In this document: one piece after another, positions 17,893-25,146 of the stretch
Layout of the letters: every line of letters starts with the position of its first letter
Numbering within the stretch: the first letter of the stretch is position 1
Program-made: the position numbers and the translations under genes
Origin: Xanthobacteraceae bacterium
GTDB lineage: Bacteria; Pseudomonadota; Alphaproteobacteria; Rhizobiales; Xanthobacteraceae
Direction: 5' to 3'
NCBI GenBank assembly: GCA_030038415.1
Contig: JASHOX010000296.1
Coordinates: 1 to 46,071, forward strand
DNA length: 46,071 nucleotides
Notes under the pieces: generated by a model
Databases searched by the model: none
Told to the model about the DNA's origin: nothing
Seen by the model: only the letters and a program-made list of their open reading frames with translations

Positions 17893-17991
17893 ACCAGGAT
17901 CCGATCAGGTTGAACCGAATCATGGTCTAGGATCGTTCGCTGGAGCATGATCTTTTCGGAGAACCGGTATCCACTTTTCCGGATCATGCTC
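17889..17991. repeat. Composite palindromic intergenic repeat (two inverted repeats), Bradyrhizobium-type
   Basis: The first inverted repeat has arms CTAGACCA (17889-17896) and TGGTCTAG (17923-17930). The second has arms GAGCATGATC (17943-17952) and GATCATGCTC (17982-17991) around an interior containing AACCGGTATCCACTTTTCC. This composite resembles a very common intergenic repeat of Bradyrhizobium-like genomes (recognised from memory). It sits between two converging genes, and its first arm includes the stop codon of the cNMP-fold gene. It may act as a bidirectional transcript end. Confidence 0.75.
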
Positions 17992-18015
17992 ACACGGGGA
18001 AAGGCGCCCTGCAAC

Positions 18016-18876
18016 TTAGCGGCTTTTAGCACCAAGGTAGCGCGGCACCACGATGCGCTCGCCTTCGGTCAGCGCCGCGCGTTCCGCCTTTTGATTGAGC
18101 TGAATGAGCGCCCAGACCGGCACATGATAGGTCGCCGCAACGGTCTGCAGCGTATCGCCGGCATGGGCCGCTATCGGCTCGCCGGAGTCCCATAATTCGA
18201 TGGCCCCGGTTGCCGGCGGGACGAGCCGCAACGGCACGGCCTCGCCCTCCCCCCGCAGCGCGGCCGATCGGACTTTTGCGGCCAGTTGCTCCTGAATGCG
18301 ATCGAACTTGTCGAGATTAATGTGGACGATCTCGGGGCGGTCTTTCAGGTTGTAGCTGGCGTAATGGCCGTGGAAGCCGCGCCCCGGCTCGAGATCGCCG
18401 CCGCCCAGGATGTTGGAGGACTGGTAGAGGTTGATATAGCGCTCGACATTCGCCGGTATGGCGTGAGCGGCGCGCGTCGGATCGTAGGTGATGAGGAGAC
18501 TGACCGGAACATGCGCGGCTTCGAGCGCTTCGGCGAATTGCACGGCGGAATCGCCGCCGATGGAATGGCCGATGACGGTGATCGGCTTGGGATCGCGGCG
18601 GTAATCGCTGATGGCCTGGGCGGCTACCGAGCGCCACGCCGAATAGCCTTCGATGTCGGCGGCGACGCCCACGCGGTCGATGCGCGTGGCCAATTGATCC
18701 ATGCCCCAATCGATCATGCCGATCAGGCCGCGGAACATATAAGCGCGGCCATGCACGCTAGTCGCGGGCGCGCCGACCGGCGTCGCGGCCTTTCCTGCCG
18801 TGACAAAGCACGCCGCGATCAGGATCGCGATGATCCACTTGGCCGTACAAGCGGCGGTATCTTTGGCTCGAATCAT
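18016..18876 (-). CDS. Secreted alpha/beta hydrolase with C-terminal LysM-like domain
   Basis: The 286-residue protein has an N-terminal hydrophobic signal (WIIAILIAACFVTAGKA), then an alpha/beta-hydrolase-like region with the nucleophile elbow VIGHSIGGDS (Ser105), a downstream ITYDPTRAA segment with a candidate Asp, and HGHYASY/EIVHINLDKF with candidate His residues. The end (about 235-282) reads as a LysM domain: AHAGDTLQTVAATYHVPVWALIQLNQ followed by GERIVVP, which normally binds peptidoglycan or chitin. A periplasmic esterase or lipase tethered to the wall is plausible. The start is taken at ATG 18876 for the signal peptide. It shares its layout with the protein at 19591-20661. The substrate is unknown. 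Confidence 0.78.
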   Translation of the reverse strand: MIRAKDTAACTAKWIIAILIAACFVTAGKAATPVGAPATSVHGRAYMFRGLIGMIDWGMDQLATRIDRVGVAADIEGYSAWRSVAAQAISDYRRDPKPITVIGHSIGGDSAVQFAEALEAAHVPVSLLITYDPTRAAHAIPANVERYINLYQSSNILGGGDLEPGRGFHGHYASYNLKDRPEIVHINLDKFDRIQEQLAAKVRSAALRGEGEAVPLRLVPPATGAIELWDSGEPIAAHAGDTLQTVAATYHVPVWALIQLNQKAERAALTEGERIVVPRYLGAKSR

Positions 18877-18944
18877 GCGCTCGTTAGGTTCAGCAGATGA
18901 AGGCTGAAAACGCACCGCGGAAACGAGTTGCAATTCTCGTCCAC

Positions 18945-18971
18945 TTCCGAGGATACGAATTCCGAGGATAC
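18945..18971. repeat. Short tandem repeat, 12-base unit with 15-base period
   Basis: TTCCGAGGATAC occurs at 18945-18956 and again at 18960-18971, in the 295-base interval upstream of both the LysM hydrolase gene (minus strand) and the membrane-protein gene (plus strand). It may be a chance duplication or a paired protein-binding site; nothing else is evident in the interval. Confidence 0.5.
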
Positions 18972-19171
18972 CGAAATCAGCGATTCGCCGGACACGCTGC
19001 CGCTATCGATTATCACAAATCGGAGATCGGCTTGGCATTTTCGTGGCAAAGTCCAGCCGAGCCGGCTCGCTGTCAAATTTTCCCGCGATTCGCCGGTAGA
19101 ATCATGCGGGTACTGGCGCAACCGCAGCCTTGAGCGTGTCGCCCTGGCCGGCTTCTGATATATCGGCGCCC

Positions 19172-19543
19172 ATGAAATTCCTGGCGAGACTAGCGGCCGG
19201 CGATATCGCTTTGTGGCGCGCCTTCTGGCTGATCGGTGTACCGCTCGCTCTCCTTTGGGACATCAGCGGGCTCTCCATGCTCACTGGATTCGGCGTCGGC
19301 GAGCCGCTGGTCGCGACATTCATCATACTGGTGTTCACGTTATTGAGCGCGGCCATGCCATTTGTTGCGGTGGCCATATGGCGCAGCGCGTCACGCTATC
19401 CGCGCCAGGCGTGGTGGAAGCATGGTCTCGCCTGGAGCGCCAAATTATGTGCCGTGTTTTCCGGATTGACGGCGGCCATCAGCTTTTGCGTGGTCTTGTA
19501 TCTGGCCTTTTCCTTCATTTACGCGGGCGAGGTTCCGTTTTGA
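19172..19543 (+). CDS. Small three-helix membrane protein of unknown function
   Basis: The 123-residue product has three hydrophobic segments (ALWRAFWLIGVPLALLW, LVATFIILVFTLLSAAMPFVAVAIW and LTAAISFCVVLYLAFSFIYA), with a short basic loop containing SRYPRQAWWK between the second and third. I do not recognise the family. ATG 19172 is preferred because MKFLARL begins the first amphipathic stretch; TTG 19130 is the longest possible start. There is no strong ribosome-binding site. It lies between two related secreted hydrolases, both on the opposite strand, and may belong to the same envelope process. Confidence 0.6.
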   Translation: MKFLARLAAGDIALWRAFWLIGVPLALLWDISGLSMLTGFGVGEPLVATFIILVFTLLSAAMPFVAVAIWRSASRYPRQAWWKHGLAWSAKLCAVFSGLTAAISFCVVLYLAFSFIYAGEVPF

Positions 19544-19590
19544 CGACGTCCACGGCCGCTCGGAGAGCCCAGCGGCGGCGGATCGATCCA

Positions 19591-20661
19591 CTAATTTGAC
19601 GCCGTTCGCGTCATTCCGGCGGTCAGCGAGCCGCGGTAGGTTCGCTGAGCATAGTCTTTCAAGTCTGCGGCCGTCAGCTGCCGCTGCGCGAACAAATCCC
19701 CCGAATTAACGGCACTCGAGAGTTGATCGAGAAAAGCAGGCGCATCGCTCGGCTGCATATCGCTTGGCGTCATAGCGCTTGGCTGCGTCGGTTGCGGCCT
19801 TTGCCGGGCCGGCACCTTCGGCAACTCAGCTTGAGCAAGTACCGGATGATCGTCGGTCGCCGGATTGCCATGCGCTTCATCGCGCTCATCGACCGCAGGT
19901 TCAGGCCGGGCCGGCTGTGCCGAGCGCGCAAGCTGTTGCTCCGGCCGACCCTCTGGCATTTCCGCTCCAGCAACTTGCGCAGGATCGTCGGCTGCCGGAA
20001 CGTTTCGCTCGTGTCTTTGCAGGTCCACCACCGGTTCGATCGGGATCGACTGAGACGACTGTGCAAACGCGAGCGGCCTCGGCGCGTCTGCTTCTGCCGT
20101 TTCCAGGCGATCTTCGGCGGTGAACTTGGCGACCTCCGTTTTCACCAGATCGCGAAACTGCGAATTGAACTGCGCCCCCGGATGGGAGTCGTTGTTGGCG
20201 ATATATTCGATATTGTCCCCCTCCAACTTTTTCGAGCCCATGCCGCCGAGGGTCTCCCAAGGATTGGGATTGTAGATCTCGATCATGCGCCCGACTTTCC
20301 CCGGCTTGAGCGCCGGATTCCAGCTCAGCATCGAGGGCTGCAGCGCGACAATCAGGTCGACATGCGTGGCATTATTGGCGACGAAAACGGAGCTGTTGGC
20401 GCCGAGACTATAGCCGACGACGACCGTGCGCGTTCCCGGCGGCAGCTTGTCGAGATCATCGACCAGCGACGGCCAGGCCTGATGCACATAGGTCTCGACC
20501 TCGACATCCGGCATCATTTTAAGCTCGGCGACCAGTTCGACGAGCCCGATCGCCGGCAGCGGCCCGAACATGGGCCACAACACGCCGACAAAGGTCTTGG
20601 CCTGCACCGGCGTGCCGATGAGCGAACCGCACAGCGCCAGAGCGATTGCGAGCTTCTTCAC
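19591..20661 (-). CDS. Secreted alpha/beta-hydrolase-like protein with Pro-rich C-terminal half
   Basis: The 356-residue protein begins with a clear signal peptide (MKKLAIALALCGSLIGTPVQA). The folded half has a nucleophile elbow VVGYSLGANS (Ser85) and an NNDSHPGAQFN segment with a candidate His near residue 160. From about residue 185 it is disordered, rich in Pro, Ala, Glu and Gln, before a short end helix (FLDQLSSAVNSGDLFAQRQLTAADLKDYAQRTYRG would be split across it). The elbow, the following IxxYxPxxxxxxGG region and the His position parallel the LysM protein at 18016-18876, so the two look like paralogues with different C-terminal attachments. Probably a periplasmic esterase/lipase; the reaction is unknown. 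Confidence 0.72.
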   Translation of the reverse strand: MKKLAIALALCGSLIGTPVQAKTFVGVLWPMFGPLPAIGLVELVAELKMMPDVEVETYVHQAWPSLVDDLDKLPPGTRTVVVGYSLGANSSVFVANNATHVDLIVALQPSMLSWNPALKPGKVGRMIEIYNPNPWETLGGMGSKKLEGDNIEYIANNDSHPGAQFNSQFRDLVKTEVAKFTAEDRLETAEADAPRPLAFAQSSQSIPIEPVVDLQRHERNVPAADDPAQVAGAEMPEGRPEQQLARSAQPARPEPAVDERDEAHGNPATDDHPVLAQAELPKVPARQRPQPTQPSAMTPSDMQPSDAPAFLDQLSSAVNSGDLFAQRQLTAADLKDYAQRTYRGSLTAGMTRTASN

Positions 20662-20825
20662 GCGCTACATCCCCGTCGGCTGACTTCCCCGCTTACACAC
20701 AGCCGGGCAATTGCGGGGATTTATGGGACGGCAAGGGGAATATTTGCGGATGAATGTGGGCGACAAGCAAACGTGCTTAACGCTCGGTGAAGAGGCCTTG
20801 ACGGCCGCACGCTTGAAACGCTCCC

Positions 20826-21053
20826 CTAGCCCGGACAATACCAGTAGAAATGGTGCCAGAACCGGCCGGTTCTGACGTACTCGCCGACCCTGTTGCGCAA
20901 CAGAAATTGCCGCTTGGCGCTCCGATATTCGAGCTTCGATGCCGGCCGGCATCCCGGCCATGGCGGCTCCACGGCGTGCGCCGCTCGCGGCAACACTAAT
21001 GCCATCGATGCGACTGCCAAGAGCGCGGCCGTTGCGTGATGGAAGCGCCGCAT
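20826..21053 (-). CDS. Small secreted protein, unknown function
   Basis: This 75-residue protein starts with a signal peptide (MRRFHHATAALLAVASMALV, likely cleaved after AHA). The mature part of about 50 residues is basic and aromatic and has two Cys (PPWPGCRP and FYWYCPG), which could form one disulfide. I do not recognise the family. It starts eight bases after the stop of the SDR gene on the same strand, so it is probably co-transcribed. The long upstream extension of the frame overlaps the SDR gene and is not used. Confidence 0.6.
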   Translation of the reverse strand: MRRFHHATAALLAVASMALVLPRAAHAVEPPWPGCRPASKLEYRSAKRQFLLRNRVGEYVRTGRFWHHFYWYCPG

Positions 21054-21061
21054 AGTGTCGC

Positions 21062-21862
21062 TCAGTTGATGTTGACGAGCGCGCCGCCATCGACCGGCAG
21101 CGCAACGCCAGTGATGAAATTCGCCTCGTCGGAAGCGAGAAACAGCGCCGCGTTGGCGACGTCCCAAGCCGTGCCCATCTTACGGCGCAGCGGCACGCGC
21201 GCATCGCGTCCCGCCGCAACCTCTGCCCGGCTCTTGCCGCTGACGCGCACACGCGTGTCGACCGCCATCGGTGTGTCCATCAATCCCGGCAGAATAACAT
21301 TGGCGCGCACGCCGAATTCGGCATTCTGGATGGCGACCTGCTGCGTGAACGCGATCAGTCCGGCTTTGGTCGCCTTGTAGGCGACATAGGGATAATTCTC
21401 GATCGCCGAGATCGAGGCGATCGTGATGATGACGCCGGATTTTTGCGCGCGCATCACCGGCAGCACCTGCTTGCAGGCCATGATGGCGCCGCGCAGGTTG
21501 ATGGTAGCGATGCGGTCAAAGGCGGCTTCAGTGAATTCGGCGAGCACCGCATCGCCACCGGCGAGACTGACGCCGACATTGTAATGCAGGATATCGATGC
21601 GGCCCCAGCGCCGCTTTGCGTCCGCGACCATCGCGGCAAGCGCCGCCTCCTTGCCGACGTCAGCCTCGAAGGCCACGCAATCCCCGCCCGCCTGCCGCAC
21701 CATGGCGGCGGTTTCTTCGGCGGAGGCGAGCTTGTTATCGACTGCAAGTACCTTGGCGCCTTCCTGCGCGAAACGCAGGACCGTGGCGCGGCCATTGCCC
21801 ATCCCCTCGCCCGGCGATTGCCCGGCGCCGACGACGATGGCGATCTTATCTTTGAGACGCAT
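21062..21862 (-). CDS. SDR-family oxidoreductase
   Basis: The 266-residue protein is a classical short-chain dehydrogenase. It has the cofactor loop IVVGAGQSPGEGMGNG, LAVDNKL with an acidic residue after beta-2 that suggests NAD preference, ILHYNVG in place of the usual NNAG, a catalytic Ser region TIASISAIENYPYVAYKATK with the YxxxK motif, and the C-terminal ITGVALPVDGG. It probably oxidises an alcohol or diol intermediate. The start ATG 21862 is chosen from the SDR N-terminus (MRLKDKIAIVVGAG); the frame runs on upstream into the aldolase gene. It lies 20 bases after the class II aldolase gene in the same operon, which suggests successive steps on one carbon skeleton. Confidence 0.92.
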   Translation of the reverse strand: MRLKDKIAIVVGAGQSPGEGMGNGRATVLRFAQEGAKVLAVDNKLASAEETAAMVRQAGGDCVAFEADVGKEAALAAMVADAKRRWGRIDILHYNVGVSLAGGDAVLAEFTEAAFDRIATINLRGAIMACKQVLPVMRAQKSGVIITIASISAIENYPYVAYKATKAGLIAFTQQVAIQNAEFGVRANVILPGLMDTPMAVDTRVRVSGKSRAEVAAGRDARVPLRRKMGTAWDVANAALFLASDEANFITGVALPVDGGALVNIN

Positions 21863-21882
21863 GGTTGCGTCGCGTTTAGCGC

Positions 21883-22671
21883 TCACTGCCAATAGGGCGG
21901 ATAGCCCGACGTCTTCTCCTGCGCCGCCAGAAGCCGCAGCATCGCCGGCCATTCCAGCACGCCATAGGGCCGCCGCGTGCCGGGCTGATAGAGATGCGCG
22001 GTGTGGGCGAGTACGTTCTCGCCGGGCATGGTGAGATCGGTGCGCGCCGCCACGGCGTCGACCTGCGAGCGGCACGACATTTCGAGCTGATACATGGTGT
22101 TGAATGCCTGCTGGATGGTGGCGCCGCAGGTGAGCAGCCCATGATTGCGCATGACCAGGGCGTCGTGCGGGCCGAGATCGGCGACGATGCGCTCGCGCTC
22201 GTCGGTGTCGATCGCCGGTCCCTCATAGTCGTGATAGCCGATATGGCCGACAAAGCGGATCGAGGTCTGCGACAGCGGAAGGAGCCCGCATTGCATCGCC
22301 GAGACCGCGATGCCGGCGCGGGTGTGGGTATGCAGAACGCAGGCGACGTCCGGCCGCGCCTTGTGGATGGCGCCGTGAATGACATAGCCGGAGACGTTGA
22401 GGCCGTAATCGGTGTCGGGCTTGGCAACGATGTTGCCCTCGACGTCGATCTTGACCAGGTTCGACGCGGTGATCTCCTTGTAGAGGAGGCCATAGAGATT
22501 GATGAGAAGATGCTCGGTGCCGGGAATGCGCGCCGTGATATGGTTGTAGATAAGGTCGGTCATCTCATAGGCGTCGACCAGGCGATAGCAGGCGGCGAGA
22601 TCGAGCCTGGTCTGCCACTCTTGCGCCGACACCTCGTTGCGGATTGACTTGAAGTCGGTCGAGTAATTCAC
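21883..22671 (-). CDS. Class II aldolase/adducin family protein
   Basis: The 262-residue protein matches the class II aldolase/adducin head: LAACYRLVDAYEMTDLIYNHITARIPG at the start, the zinc ligands CVLHTHTRAG (HxH) and LVMRNHGLL (third His). Members cleave or epimerise phosphorylated or hydroxylated carbon chains, and some act on non-phosphorylated substrates in aromatic degradation. GTG 22671 is chosen because GGAGG lies seven bases upstream and because a longer start would run into the divergent promoter region shared with the gene at 22802. It is the first gene of an operon with the SDR and the small secreted protein. Confidence 0.9.
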   Translation of the reverse strand: MNYSTDFKSIRNEVSAQEWQTRLDLAACYRLVDAYEMTDLIYNHITARIPGTEHLLINLYGLLYKEITASNLVKIDVEGNIVAKPDTDYGLNVSGYVIHGAIHKARPDVACVLHTHTRAGIAVSAMQCGLLPLSQTSIRFVGHIGYHDYEGPAIDTDERERIVADLGPHDALVMRNHGLLTCGATIQQAFNTMYQLEMSCRSQVDAVAARTDLTMPGENVLAHTAHLYQPGTRRPYGVLEWPAMLRLLAAQEKTSGYPPYWQ

Positions 22672-22801
22672 GGGCGTTCCTCCGTTTCCCTTCAGAATAG
22701 CGTTCCGGACAAAATCTGTCAGTCTAGAAATCAGCCGAGAACCGGCTTGAGAAATTACTTGAGGGCTTCGTTTAAGAAAACAGGTGAAGTGAGCCGATCC
22801 T

Positions 22802-23611
22802 ATGCCGGGCAAAATCGACGACATCTTACGCAATCACGTCAAGGACAAGCTTGCCCGCGGCGAGGTCGTTTCGTCGATGACGGTACGCCTTGTCCGGGGG
22901 ATCGAGATCGCGCGCATCGCCAAGACCGCGGGCTTCGACAGCCTCTATGTCGACATGGAACATGCGAGCTTGTCGTTCGATACCACCGGCCAAATCTGCA
23001 TGGCGGCGCTGGAAGTGGGGGTCACGCCCTTGGTGCGGGTGCCGGGCGTGGCCGAGGTGTCGCGCGTGCTCGACGGCGGCGCGCTCGGCATTATCGCGCC
23101 CCATGTCCGCTCGGCCGCCGAGGCGAAGGACTACGTGCGGGCGGCGAAATTCCCGCCGCTCGGCGACCGCTCGGCCGCCGGCCCCCTGCCCCATCTGCAG
23201 TACCGCTCGATCCCGGCCGCCGAGGCGGATGCCGCGCTCAACGCCGCGACCTTGCTGATGGTGCAATTCGAGAGCGACGAGGCATTGGCTAAGGCCGACG
23301 AGATCGCGGCGGTTGATGGCATCGACATGGTGATGATCGGCTCGAACGATCTTTTGGCCGACTGGGGGCTTGCCGGCCAATACGAGCATCCGCGGTTGGG
23401 CGAGGCTTACGCCAAAACCATCGCCGCCTGCCGCAAGCACGGCAAACATGTCGGCGTCGGCGGACTCTCGTCGCGGCCGGATTTGGCGGCCGAGTTCGTG
23501 CGCATGGGCGCGCGCTATGTCTCAACCGGCACCGATCTCGGCTTTTTGCTGGCGGCGTGTACGGCGAAGGCGAAAGAAGTGCGTGAGATCAAGTTCAACA
23601 AAAAGAGCTGA
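22802..23611 (+). CDS. HpcH/HpaI family aldolase
   Basis: The 269-residue protein has the TIM-barrel signatures of HpcH/HpaI class II pyruvate aldolases: GFDSLYVDMEHASLS with the base His, LVRVPG with the pyruvate-binding Arg, VQFESDEAL with the metal Glu, and MIGSNDLL with the metal Asp. It should split 4-hydroxy-2-oxo acids into pyruvate (or a related 2-oxo acid) and an aldehyde using a divalent metal, a typical last step of aromatic meta-cleavage or sugar-acid pathways. It is divergent from the class II aldolase/SDR operon with 130 bases between starts, which suggests shared control. All expected active-site residues are present. Confidence 0.92.
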   Translation: MPGKIDDILRNHVKDKLARGEVVSSMTVRLVRGIEIARIAKTAGFDSLYVDMEHASLSFDTTGQICMAALEVGVTPLVRVPGVAEVSRVLDGGALGIIAPHVRSAAEAKDYVRAAKFPPLGDRSAAGPLPHLQYRSIPAAEADAALNAATLLMVQFESDEALAKADEIAAVDGIDMVMIGSNDLLADWGLAGQYEHPRLGEAYAKTIAACRKHGKHVGVGGLSSRPDLAAEFVRMGARYVSTGTDLGFLLAACTAKAKEVREIKFNKKS

Positions 23612-23643
23612 TGCCGAGTCGAGAGCCGTGGCGGCTTCGGCGT

Positions 23644-23880
23644 TCAGCTCCCCGACCCGCGGGCCTGACCGCGCTTGCGCGAGAACGTGCCCGAGTCGAT
23701 GGCCGCCATGGCGGCCAGCAGGGCTGCCTGCGCGGTTTCGCCGTCGATGCCGGTCACGAACTCGTCGAGTTTCTTGAGACCCCGAATTAAGACCGGCATG
23801 CCGTCGACGCGCCGGATTCTCGCCCGCCACTTGGCAGGCTGGTGCTCGAACGCAGTGACGATGAACTGCTCATACTGCAT
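23644..23880 (-). CDS. Small conserved-looking hypothetical protein
   Basis: The 78-residue product reads MQYEQFIVTAFEHQPAKW at the start and ends in a basic tail FSRKRGQARGSGS. I do not recognise a named domain; similar small proteins occur in Bradyrhizobium-like genomes as far as I recall. ATG 23880 is preferred over the longer frame because GGGAG lies about six bases upstream. The sequence has the mixed hydrophobic/charged pattern of a folded alpha/beta protein with no membrane segment or signal peptide. It converges on the HpcH/HpaI aldolase gene with 32 bases between the stops. Confidence 0.55.
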   Translation of the reverse strand: MQYEQFIVTAFEHQPAKWRARIRRVDGMPVLIRGLKKLDEFVTGIDGETAQAALLAAMAAIDSGTFSRKRGQARGSGS

Positions 23881-24074
23881 ATGCGCTCCCTGGGGCGGTT
23901 GTACCGGCACGGTCCGATACATCACACCGGTAAGCGGAAGCTTGCAGTGATCGCGGAAAGTTTGGCCCACCGCTCTTGCCTATCGCCGGTTTCCCGGCGG
24001 CCGTGTTTCGTCTAATGAACAGGTGTGATGACGGCGTGCCCGCAGGGGCAAGCCCGAGCAAACGCGGCCCGAAC

Positions 24075-25133
24075 ATGATTTCCCGTTTCACCTACCACTC
24101 CGATCCGATCCGCATCGTGTTCGGCGCCGGCGCAGTCGGCTCGCTCGCCGCGGAGGCCGATTTCCATAAGATGTCACGGCTCGTGGTGCTGTGCTCGAAA
24201 TCGCGCGGCGATTTCGCCCGCCGCATCACCACAGGCATTGCCAACCGCTGCGCCGGTATTTGCGATGCGTCGGAGCCCAATATGCCGCGCGAGGCATTCG
24301 AGCGGTTTCTCGCCGCGCTCAAGCAGCACGATGCCGACGGCTTTGTCGTCATTGGCGGCGGCTCGCCGATCGGACTCGCCAAGGCCGCGGCGGCCACCAC
24401 GAAACTGCCTTACATCGCGATCGTCACCACCTATTCCGGCTCGGAAATGGCGGCGCGCTGGCGCATCGGCATCGCGGAGGATCGCATCACCGGCGAAGGC
24501 ACAGCCGCGCTGCCGGCGACCGCAATTTATGATCCGGAATTGACGCTCGACCTGCCGCCGCCGGTCTCGGCGGCGAGCGGCATGAATGCGATCGCGCATG
24601 CGGTCGAGAGCCTCTACGGCCCTGACACCAACCCGGTGGTGCAGACCATGGCCGAGGAAGCCATTCGGCTCCTCGGCGCGAGCCTGCCGCGTATCGTGCA
24701 AAACCCGCGCGATCTTGGCGCGCGCACCGACGTGATGTACGGCGCCTGGCTCGCCGCCAATTTCCGCGCCGAGGTCGGGCTCGAACACGCCATCGCACAA
24801 CGGGTGCGGCAATGGTTCGATCTTGACCACGCCCATACGCATGCGATCGCGACCCCCTATGCGATTGGATTTAACGCCAACGCGGCGCCAGAGGCGATGC
24901 GGCGCATCACGCGCGCGCTCGGCGCTCCCGACGCGGCACGTGGCCTTTACGATCTCAACGTCCGCCTCGGCCTGCCGACGGGATTAAAGGGCCTCGGCAT
25001 GCGCGAGGAGGATATCGGCAAAGCGGTTGACGTGGTCGCGGCGGTCAAGATCGACCACCCGAGGCCGGTATCGAAGGCCGACCTCTTCAACATCATTGCG
25101 CAGGCTTACGCGGGCGAGCCGCCGCGATTCTGA
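24075..25133 (+). CDS. Maleylacetate-reductase-like iron-containing alcohol dehydrogenase
   Basis: The 352-residue protein fits the maleylacetate reductase branch of group III (iron-type) alcohol dehydrogenases: RIVFGAGAVGSL, the nucleotide loop VVIGGGSPIGLAKA, TTYSGSEM, SGMNAIAHAVESLYGP (with the branch-typical Asn where Fe-ADHs have the metal Asp), and FDLDHAHTHAIATPYAIGFN. Maleylacetate reductase turns maleylacetate into 3-oxoadipate in hydroquinone, resorcinol and chloroaromatic pathways. The usual HHKLCHVLGG segment is changed to EHAIAQRVRQ, so this may act on a different 2-en-4-oxo acid. It is 13 bases upstream of a molybdenum hydroxylase large subunit and surely co-transcribed. ATG 24075 begins the family N-terminus; there is no strong ribosome-binding site. 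Confidence 0.85.
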   Translation: MISRFTYHSDPIRIVFGAGAVGSLAAEADFHKMSRLVVLCSKSRGDFARRITTGIANRCAGICDASEPNMPREAFERFLAALKQHDADGFVVIGGGSPIGLAKAAAATTKLPYIAIVTTYSGSEMAARWRIGIAEDRITGEGTAALPATAIYDPELTLDLPPPVSAASGMNAIAHAVESLYGPDTNPVVQTMAEEAIRLLGASLPRIVQNPRDLGARTDVMYGAWLAANFRAEVGLEHAIAQRVRQWFDLDHAHTHAIATPYAIGFNANAAPEAMRRITRALGAPDAARGLYDLNVRLGLPTGLKGLGMREEDIGKAVDVVAAVKIDHPRPVSKADLFNIIAQAYAGEPPRF

Positions 25134-25146
25134 TACACTTCGCATC

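Noticed and set aside
19723..20790. 355-codon open frame opposite the Pro-rich secreted hydrolase gene
   Set aside because: The minus-strand product has a signal peptide and a nucleophile elbow; the plus-strand product is Arg-rich without domains.
22672..22833. Longer start for the class II aldolase at 22833
   Set aside because: The extra 54 residues overlap the divergent gene's start and have no family similarity; GTG 22671 has a strong GGAGG box.
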